NCBI RefSeq assembly: GCF_937770335.1
Contig: NZ_CALJHY010000004.1
Coordinates: 1 to 64,000 of the forward strand
Length of the DNA: 64,000 nucleotides
Reading direction: 5' to 3'
Origin: an uncultured Glaciecola sp.
GTDB taxonomy: Bacteria; Pseudomonadota; Gammaproteobacteria; Enterobacterales; Alteromonadaceae
Part shown: positions 59,050 through 64,000 of the stretch, in pieces
Numbering within the stretch: position 1 is the first letter of the stretch
Layout: every line of letters starts with the position of its first letter
Program-made: the position numbers and the translations under genes
Notes under the pieces: model-generated
What the model saw: only the letters and a program-made list of their open reading frames with translations
What the model was told of the DNA's origin: nothing
The model's database searches: none

Positions 59050-59349
59050 ATGGTTGATATCACCCTATATATTCCCATTGATGAGTTGTGCGAAAACGCA
59101 AGTATAAAAATCGAGGTCATTTTAGAAATAGTTGAATATGGTATAGCAACACCTCAAGGGGGCGTGACTCTGTCAGATTGGGTTTTCGATTTAGAAAGTG
59201 CTCATTGGATTAAAAAAGCAATTAAATTAAATCAGGATTTTTTACTTGATTGGGTCGCCATCAGCATAGTCATTGATCTAATGAAAGAGAAGGAAAAATT
59301 GAAACAGGAAAATGAACGACTAAAAAGCAGATTAAGCAGGCTACTTTAG
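59050..59349 (+). CDS. cbpM: CbpM-like chaperone modulator (MerR-type helix)
   Basis: The 99-residue protein has the CbpM fold (LCENASIKIEVILEIVEYGIATPQGG then DLESAHWIKKAIKLNQDF) and a C-terminal coiled coil (KEKEKLKQENERLKSRLS). CbpM binds the J domain of CbpA and blocks both DnaK stimulation and DNA binding. It begins five bases after cbpA and is surely co-translated. Confidence 0.85.
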   Translation: MVDITLYIPIDELCENASIKIEVILEIVEYGIATPQGGVTLSDWVFDLESAHWIKKAIKLNQDFLLDWVAISIVIDLMKEKEKLKQENERLKSRLSRLL

Positions 59350-59451
59350 CTATTATTCCAGCCTGTCGCTGTAATAATATTAAAAGACCTTTTTCCCCAT
59401 AGGGAAATTAGCTTATTAAATGCAGAATGAAGATGAATAAAATGTCAAAAG

Positions 59452-59898
59452 CTACTGTGGAATTAACTTAGTATCGCCACCTCTCACAGCTAAAACATCT
59501 TGTTTTGCACAATGAAGTAGGCTATTCGCTGCTGATCCCAATAACACTTCATGTTCGTTCCCACCGCGAGTGCCAACAATAATCATATCGGCTTTAATAT
59601 CACTGGCAAAATCACATATTTCGCTTGCTATATATCCAACAGGTGTATGGATGTTGTCTTGCGGTATTTCAAATTTACGAGCAATTTGGCTCAATCTAGT
59701 TTTAGCTTGCAGGGTTATATCTGTCACATATTCAACCCCAACTGAACTAATGTAAGGTTGAAAATAAGTGATTGGTAGCGTAACAAAAACTAAATATACT
59801 TGGTTGGCTTTTTTTGCAATGCACAGCGCACTTTGCAACACATGATCATACTCAGCATAAACATCGATTGCCGCAACGATACGTTTATAATTTTTCAT
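59452..59898 (-). CDS. universal stress protein (UspA family), copy 2
   Basis: The roughly 148-residue paralog of the protein at 43981-44421 shares MKNYKRIVAAIDV and the nucleotide motif IVGTRGGNEHEVLLGSAANSLLH. ATG 59898 has GGAG six bases upstream. It lies downstream of the Crp/Fnr regulator gene on the same strand, with 79 bases between, and converges on cbpM. No FNR box of its own was seen. Confidence 0.87.
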   Translation of the reverse strand: MKNYKRIVAAIDVYAEYDHVLQSALCIAKKANQVYLVFVTLPITYFQPYISSVGVEYVTDITLQAKTRLSQIARKFEIPQDNIHTPVGYIASEICDFASDIKADMIIVGTRGGNEHEVLLGSAANSLLHCAKQDVLAVRGGDTKLIPQ

Positions 59899-59976
59899 AT
59901 CTAGCTCCAAGTCCTAGCGTATTGCGTTTAATGATTGCCCTATTAAAGGCAAACTACAGCAGCGCAAATATCAAAC

Positions 59977-60801
59977 TTATCGATGAGTCCTTACATAGGG
60001 ACTAGAAACTGAATTATCGTTCTCTGATTTAGAGACGAAAAATGAGTCGCCCATAGATATTTTACTATGTGAGCTAGTCGACAATGAATTCGAGCTCAGG
60101 TCTCTCGAGAGAATATGACTTAACGCTGTAATATCTAAAATTGATAGTTGGCGATTGCTGACAGAAACTAATTTTTTGAGCTGAAAGCCTGCAAATATTC
60201 GGCTAACCGTTTCAAGTGCCATTCCCAAGTAATTTGCAATGTCGGTGCGTGACATACTAAGTCTAAATTGTGTCCCACTAAGCCCTAGACATGCAAAGTG
60301 ATCTGCTCGCTCAAGAATAAAATGGGCAACTTTCTGCTCACTAGAATAGGAGCTTAAACACATCAGCATTGAACTGTCGCACGTTAACGTATGACTTATT
60401 GCTTTTAATAAACTATGACGAAAATCATCTTGATTTCTAACTAAGTCATTCAAATCAGATTCTTTGATAAAACACACACTGCTTGTTTCGAGAAAAAGTA
60501 CGTTGTGCATATGAATATGTTGGTCAAACCCATCGACTCCTAATATGTCTCCGGGATAAAAAAACTTCGTAATATACTCTTCTCCGTCTGCAGAGTTAAT
60601 AACTGCCTTAGCAGAGCCTGAGCGCAATATGTATAGACCCTCGAATTCGTCTCCGACCGATATTAGCGTTTGTCTTGTATGATAAACTCGATGCGAAGGC
60701 CCAAGTGTATAATTGCCTGATTTTGACGCACTTTCCAAGCAAGCTTCTAACGAAGAATAGTCTTTATTTAGGTAATTAGCATTCCAAGATGAAATTGTCA
60801 T
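59977..60801 (-). CDS. Crp/Fnr-family regulator, FNR-like DNA helix without Fe-S cysteine set
   Basis: The 274-residue regulator has a cyclic-nucleotide-binding-like sensor (about residues 30-145: GDEFEGLYILRSGSAKAV) and a winged helix with MSRTDIANYLGMALETVSRIF. The E..SR residues are those by which FNR reads TTGAT. The N-terminus has only one Cys (Cys21), not the three needed with a fourth for 4Fe-4S. A Ser-rich tail of about 45 residues follows the DNA-binding domain. ATG 60801 is preferred to the TTG at 60843. It is probably the controller of the boxes at 44521, 46569, 50728, 57310, 57400 and 61047. The signal it senses is unknown. Confidence 0.87.
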   Translation of the reverse strand: MTISSWNANYLNKDYSSLEACLESASKSGNYTLGPSHRVYHTRQTLISVGDEFEGLYILRSGSAKAVINSADGEEYITKFFYPGDILGVDGFDQHIHMHNVLFLETSSVCFIKESDLNDLVRNQDDFRHSLLKAISHTLTCDSSMLMCLSSYSSEQKVAHFILERADHFACLGLSGTQFRLSMSRTDIANYLGMALETVSRIFAGFQLKKLVSVSNRQLSILDITALSHILSRDLSSNSLSTSSHSKISMGDSFFVSKSENDNSVSSPYVRTHR

Positions 60802-60834
60802 AATTTTCGAAACCTCTATATTTATGTTAGTCCA

Positions 60835-60848
60835 TTGACGCAAATCAG
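60835..60848 (-). promoter_or_regulatory. degenerate FNR-type box before regulator gene
   Basis: TTGACGCAAATCAG matches TTGAT-N4-ATCAA with two mismatches and lies 34 bases before the regulator start. That is close for activation, so autorepression is more likely if the site is real. Confidence 0.4.
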
Positions 60849-61046
60849 AAGCGAATATATCTAGCAGTCAAAATTTTTCTATGTAACAAATGGTAGCGGT
60901 AAAAAACTATACTAACCATCCGAATGACTACCTAATTAGTTGCGGAAAACACCTATTTCAGATGTAAACAAGTACGCTTATTACAATAGCAATAGCGTCA
61001 AATTAAATGACTCGTCGGGTTCTATTAAATCCCATACACCTTCAAC

Positions 61047-61060
61047 TTGATCTGCATCAA
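61047..61060 (+). promoter_or_regulatory. FNR/ANR-type box before second cytochrome gene
   Basis: TTGATCTGCATCAA is a perfect match to TTGAT-N4-ATCAA, 90 bases before the start at 61150. CACAAT lies near -10 distance. The rest of the 60849-61149 region is AT-rich with no further feature seen. Confidence 0.82.
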
Positions 61061-61149
61061 TAATTAAAAATACGTAAGCTACACAATAATTAAAGTAGGG
61101 TTTATGAAATTTATTAGTTGACCCAAAAATTGAGGTTCAAGGAAAAAAA

Positions 61150-61602
61150 ATGAAAAAATATTCTATTTTACTGATAACAATTGGAACGATTTCTCTGACC
61201 GCTTGTGATTCTGGTCCAGACTCCCCAAGAGGGTTTAGTTTACCTCAAGGCGATGCAGCAGATGGCCAACAAGTATTAATCAAACATCAGTGCCTTGCAT
61301 GTCATACGATGGAAGGATTAGATGCAGAGGGGCTCGCCCCTGAGCTACAGCTCCGGGTTAGATTAGGCGGCGAGGCAAGCAAAGTGACAACTTATGCAGA
61401 GCTAGTGACCAGCATAATTAATCCATCTCATAAAATCGCGAAAGGCTATGAACTAGATTCAATAACAGAATCGGGCATGTCCAAAATGCGCAATTATAAT
61501 GATATTATGACCGTTACAGAACTGGTAGATTTAGTGACTTACCTGCAACCTCATTATAAAGTAAAACCATATGAATATACCCCATATGGTCGTTATTATT
61601 AA
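61150..61602 (+). CDS. lipoprotein c-type cytochrome, copy 2
   Basis: The 150-residue paralog of the protein at 44637 has lipobox LTAC (Cys19) and heme site CLACH (48-52) at identical positions, with DSPRGFSLP and TYAELVTSIINPSH conserved. The first copy has MPIYND as possible axial Met; here it reads SKMRNYND. A perfect FNR box precedes it. AAGG-like AAGGAAA precedes the ATG. It is the right boundary of the island. The electron partner is unknown. Confidence 0.85.
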   Translation: MKKYSILLITIGTISLTACDSGPDSPRGFSLPQGDAADGQQVLIKHQCLACHTMEGLDAEGLAPELQLRVRLGGEASKVTTYAELVTSIINPSHKIAKGYELDSITESGMSKMRNYNDIMTVTELVDLVTYLQPHYKVKPYEYTPYGRYY

Positions 61603-61693
61603 TACTGACAGATACAGAGAGAAGCTGTTCTTCATTTTTAGCCTAATGGATTTACTGTTGCAATCTCTAGGTTATTCCGATTAATATCATTTA

Positions 61694-61885
61694 ATGGGAA
61701 AATCCAAAAGAAACCGCGAGTTAAAGCTATGCGATAAGTGCAGCAAGGGCGAATCTGTGCTTTATCGAGTTCGAATGCAAGCACAAAATCCATGGCTTTT
61801 TGTCTGCGTGAGCTGTCAATCAATAGCAAAGCTGCAAGCCGCATATCAATATGGAGGAACTTGGAAACAGAATAAACGAAATTAA
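61694..61885 (+). CDS. small zinc-ribbon-like protein
   Basis: The 63-residue protein has two CxxC pairs (CDKC at 13-16 and CVSC at 38-41), as in a zinc ribbon, and basic ends (KSKRNRE, KQNKR). It may bind nucleic acid. The upstream sequence has no strong Shine-Dalgarno motif. The protein is short but coherent and I judge it real. Confidence 0.6.
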   Translation: MGKSKRNRELKLCDKCSKGESVLYRVRMQAQNPWLFVCVSCQSIAKLQAAYQYGGTWKQNKRN

Positions 61886-61914
61886 ACGTAATTTCGTAAG
61901 AGATTCAAAGGCGA

Positions 61915-62106
61915 TTAGTCTTGTTTATCATTGAGGCGAACATACAGAACGATAAGAACCAATATGATAGCAACCGGCAATAAAGCGACTATTGGAGAGC
62001 CAGATAATGCGAATTGGCCAGCAGTGTAGACAAGAAAAGCAACTCCCGCAAAGACGCCTAGCGTAGCAATTAGTTTAATCATTTTTTTCATAAATTTACT
62101 AGGCAC
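61915..62106 (-). CDS. small two-helix membrane protein
   Basis: A 63-residue protein with a basic start (KKMIKL), two hydrophobic helices (ATLGVFAGVAFLVYTAG and PIVALLPVAIILVLIVLYV) and a polar tail. ATG codons at 62091 or 62082 may be the real start; the GTG at 62106 is weaker, and no clear ribosome site is seen. Function is unknown. Confidence 0.5.
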   Translation of the reverse strand: MPSKFMKKMIKLIATLGVFAGVAFLVYTAGQFALSGSPIVALLPVAIILVLIVLYVRLNDKQD

Positions 62107-62234
62107 ATTACGTATAAAATATGCCTATCTCCTTGTACTTGTCACATTATATTAAGATTATAGTTTTCTTCGTTTTTATAACTTAAGCATTTATCAAATA
62201 AATAGTAATACGCGGGCTAGGAATAATTGGGCCA

Positions 62235-62612
62235 TTAATCCCCTAACATTTCTCGAAGTTTACGTTCTGCTAACTCCCCAGGCGTTAAGCTCTCATCACT
62301 GTTATTCTCCACTTCGGGCTCGTCACCGAAGAGGGCTGCTAGTTGCGCTTTGGCATTCTGTTGTTTTTCTCTGGTTGTCTTTAAAAAAATTTCTCCCGAG
62401 GGTGAGAAATAGTCACAAAAATTAGCTTTTTCTCTATCAGTGACATCTTCGGCAATCGGTTCGTTACAACTATTTCGGCCATCAAATTCCTTACACATTT
62501 TGCAAACATGTTGATCGGAATCGCACACAGAACAAACTTCGCGGCGTGACATCGGAAAAATAACATCTTCAAGGAGATTACCACATTGCCAGCAAGTTAG
62601 ATTTAGAGACAT
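62235..62612 (-). CDS. cysteine-rich zinc-binding hypothetical protein
   Basis: The roughly 125-residue protein has CWQCG, CSVCDSDQHVCKMC, NSC and FCDYF cysteines in its first 70 residues, like a zinc-ribbon array, and a polar acidic C-terminus (DESLTPGELAERKLREMLGD). ATG 62612 is preferred; ATG 62618 is two codons upstream. Relatives occur in Gammaproteobacteria without assigned function. It is monocistronic. Confidence 0.65.
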   Translation of the reverse strand: MSLNLTCWQCGNLLEDVIFPMSRREVCSVCDSDQHVCKMCKEFDGRNSCNEPIAEDVTDREKANFCDYFSPSGEIFLKTTREKQQNAKAQLAALFGDEPEVENNSDESLTPGELAERKLREMLGD

Positions 62613-62833
62613 AAGCACTGCTTTTAATCGTTAATTTACACAAGATAAAATTATATTAGTACAAACAGGAACTGAGTCAACTCATTGAATATAAATGTAA
62701 GACACAAAACACAAAGCTTGGGGGAAGACAACCAGCCTTTTGGCTCCCGGTCTTAATAGTATGAGTATTGGCAAAGCCAATGTCCTCTCTCGCTCCGATT
62801 AAGATAATTAGAGTAAACAATTTTTAGAAGCAT

Positions 62834-62868
62834 AATAATTTTAATAATTTTAATAATTTTAATAATTA
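62834..62868. repeat. 9-bp AT tandem repeat
   Basis: AATAATTTT is repeated nearly four times (62834-62842, 62843-62851, 62852-62860 and a partial copy). It is an intergenic microsatellite-like array. No function is assigned. Confidence 0.7.
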
Positions 62869-62883
62869 TTGCGTAACACCCTA

Positions 62884-63111
62884 CTAAAGTCTAGCTTCCT
62901 TTATAAGAACAGAATATAACCTTCGCAGTGATAAGTTAAACTTTTTACTATCTGTAATATGGCGGTGGAGCACGATAGAACCAACAAAGAGATTCGCTCC
63001 GAGGAAAGTTAATCTAATTAAAATTGACATAGATGCAAGCGGTAATAATACAAAGATTACACCAAAATCGAATAACCAATGCCATATCTGAATTAAGGGG
63101 CTTACTGTCAA
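62884..63111 (-). CDS. possible small membrane protein
   Basis: A 75-residue ORF starting at TTG 63111 (AGG five bases upstream) has two hydrophobic segments (FDFGVIFVLLPLASMSIL and LGANLFVGSIVLH) and a basic tail (NLSLRRLYS). It could be a real small membrane protein. The non-ATG start and lack of recognised family make it weak. Confidence 0.3.
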   Translation of the reverse strand: MTVSPLIQIWHWLFDFGVIFVLLPLASMSILIRLTFLGANLFVGSIVLHRHITDSKKFNLSLRRLYSVLIKEARL

Positions 63112-63187
63112 ATAAGCCTGCTTTGCGAATAGTAATTATCCACGGAGTGAGCTAACCAATGCTCAATATGAATAAAGGTACTTAAAA

Positions 63188-63877
63188 GTGATAAAAATTG
63201 AGTCAATATCCATCTTGCATGAGAAAACAAATTATATTGTATATCCCAGGGTCGAGCTAATCACAGACTGTCTGTCGAAAAAAAACAGTATCTTCGAGGT
63301 CCTATGTCTTGTGATGGATGGTGATACAGAGGCATGCGCTGCGCATTTTTTTGGTGAGCTAAGCAGCCGAGAAACTTACATAATTTATCGCCATGCATTA
63401 GAGAAATTAAAATCACAAACAACTGCAGCTATTTCGCTCAATGTGAACATTAACTTTTTAAAGTCTTGTTACGTTGAAATGCTTTTTTCGGAATTTGGTA
63501 GCGATACCATCATATTGGAATTGGTTGAAAGTACTCCCTTACACTCAATAATTCAGATTCAAGACCGATTAAATGAAATTAGAAAAAATCCTAGAGTACG
63601 CATCTGGCTCGACGACTTTGGAACAGAACGGTCAAATTTTGATATCATGAATGTGATCAATTTTGATGGTGTAAAAATGTCAAAAGAGCTTTTTTGGGAT
63701 TTACATAAAAATGATCAAATTTTGTTAAAACACATGATTAAAATGATGAAAAGAAAGTCTGAAAACTTGATAATTGAAGGCGTTGACAGCTTTGACAAGT
63801 ATATTTTTTGCAAGGAACAGAATTGTCTGATGCAAGGTTACTTCTTTAATGAAATTAAAAATAGTGCCGTTTCTTGA
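63188..63877 (+). CDS. EAL-domain protein (divergent c-di-GMP phosphodiesterase)
   Basis: The 229-residue protein has a single EAL domain in which EAL reads EVL (IFEVLCLV). Other sites are SLNVNINFL (Asn), ILELVEST, IWLDDFGTERSNFD, DGVKMSKE, LIIEGVDS and MQGYFF. Glu, Asn, Asp, Lys and Glu of the metal and base sites are present, so phosphodiesterase activity is possible, but loop 6 is altered (FGTER). No GGDEF or membrane part is present. A partial gene follows two bases after the stop. Confidence 0.78.
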   Translation: MIKIESISILHEKTNYIVYPRVELITDCLSKKNSIFEVLCLVMDGDTEACAAHFFGELSSRETYIIYRHALEKLKSQTTAAISLNVNINFLKSCYVEMLFSEFGSDTIILELVESTPLHSIIQIQDRLNEIRKNPRVRIWLDDFGTERSNFDIMNVINFDGVKMSKELFWDLHKNDQILLKHMIKMMKRKSENLIIEGVDSFDKYIFCKEQNCLMQGYFFNEIKNSAVS

Positions 63878-63879
63878 TT

Positions 63880-64000
63880 ATGAATTCGCAATTACACCAA
63901 ACTACGTTGAGTCTAATTTCGTTGATACAGGTTTATCAACAAACTAGTGGTGACAACGAGAAGATAAGGTGTGCGGTGACATATTCTAAGTTACTTAAGC
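63880..64000 (+). CDS. partial gene downstream of EAL gene
   Basis: ATG 63880 opens a frame that runs off the window end (MNSQLHQTTLSLISLIQVY and about 20 more residues). It begins two bases after the EAL stop, so it is probably co-translated. The fragment is too short to identify. Confidence 0.45.
   Translation, partial: MNSQLHQTTLSLISLIQVYQQTSGDNEKIRCAVTYSKLLK

Noticed and set aside
59389-59407. TTTCCC-CATA-GGGAAA hairpin as terminator of cbpM or the stress protein gene
   Set aside because: The stem is short and no T-tract follows on either strand.

Overview
The window comes from a marine-type gammaproteobacterium, most likely Alteromonadales/Alteromonadaceae (a Glaciecola/Paraglaciecola/Alteromonas-like genome). 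I infer this from moderately AT-rich DNA, a YgiM-type SH3 protein, a TonB receptor beside a TPR-sulfotransferase, GH17 enzymes, a bacterial RIO kinase and a DNAJ-related protein. No rRNA, tRNA, CRISPR, integrase, transposase or phage gene was recognised.

Layout. (1) 0.9-12.8 kb: a minus-strand catabolic cluster (Asp/Glu-racemase-like protein, BCCT transporter, type-B carboxylesterase, zinc-free quinone oxidoreductase/ADH, SDR, TonB-dependent receptor, TPR-sulfotransferase) with a divergent LysR regulator. The substrate is unknown. (2) 13.0-18.7 kb: two overlapping GH17 genes and an exported clan GH-A hydrolase, then a LytS-type kinase and LytTR regulator; an 11-bp-arm palindrome lies between the two groups. 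(3) 18.9-38.7 kb: mostly housekeeping and stress genes (kynureninase-like enzyme, APH-like kinase, katG, RIO kinase, GDSL esterase, acuI-like reductase, amidohydrolase, PagL, delta-class carbonic anhydrase, CDF transporter, a multi-module glycan-binding-like lipoprotein, GST, and an ABC/GldG-like operon). (4) 38.8-61.6 kb: a coherent island apparently controlled by an FNR-type regulator. (5) 61.7-64 kb: small hypothetical genes and an EAL protein.

The island is the most interesting part. Six good FNR/ANR-type boxes (TTGAY-N4-ATCAA), each with a plausible -10 at class II distance, lie upstream of: universal stress protein-DUF211-VIT-Ca-type ATPase-Na/Pi transporter; a lipoprotein cytochrome c; a beta-CASP RNase-like protein; a formate dehydrogenase operon with sulfhydrogenase-type electron-transfer subunits; an acetyl-CoA synthetase-PDH E1a-E1b-E2-acyl carrier protein operon; a DUF4136 lipoprotein-CbpA-CbpM operon; and a second lipoprotein cytochrome c. 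One of the six boxes serves two divergent units, giving seven units in all. The island encodes its own Crp/Fnr regulator, whose recognition helix keeps the FNR E..SR residues but whose N-terminus lacks the Fe-S cysteine set. The picture is a self-contained low-oxygen or energy-stress module: formate uptake and oxidation, acetyl-CoA supply, ion homeostasis, chaperones and RNA turnover.

Four genes (racemase-like, GH-A hydrolase, LytS-type kinase, DUF4136 lipoprotein) each carry exactly one extra base that breaks the frame, three of them in A/T homopolymers. This may be sequencing error or real decay. Functions are read from motifs and family resemblance by eye; no database search was run.
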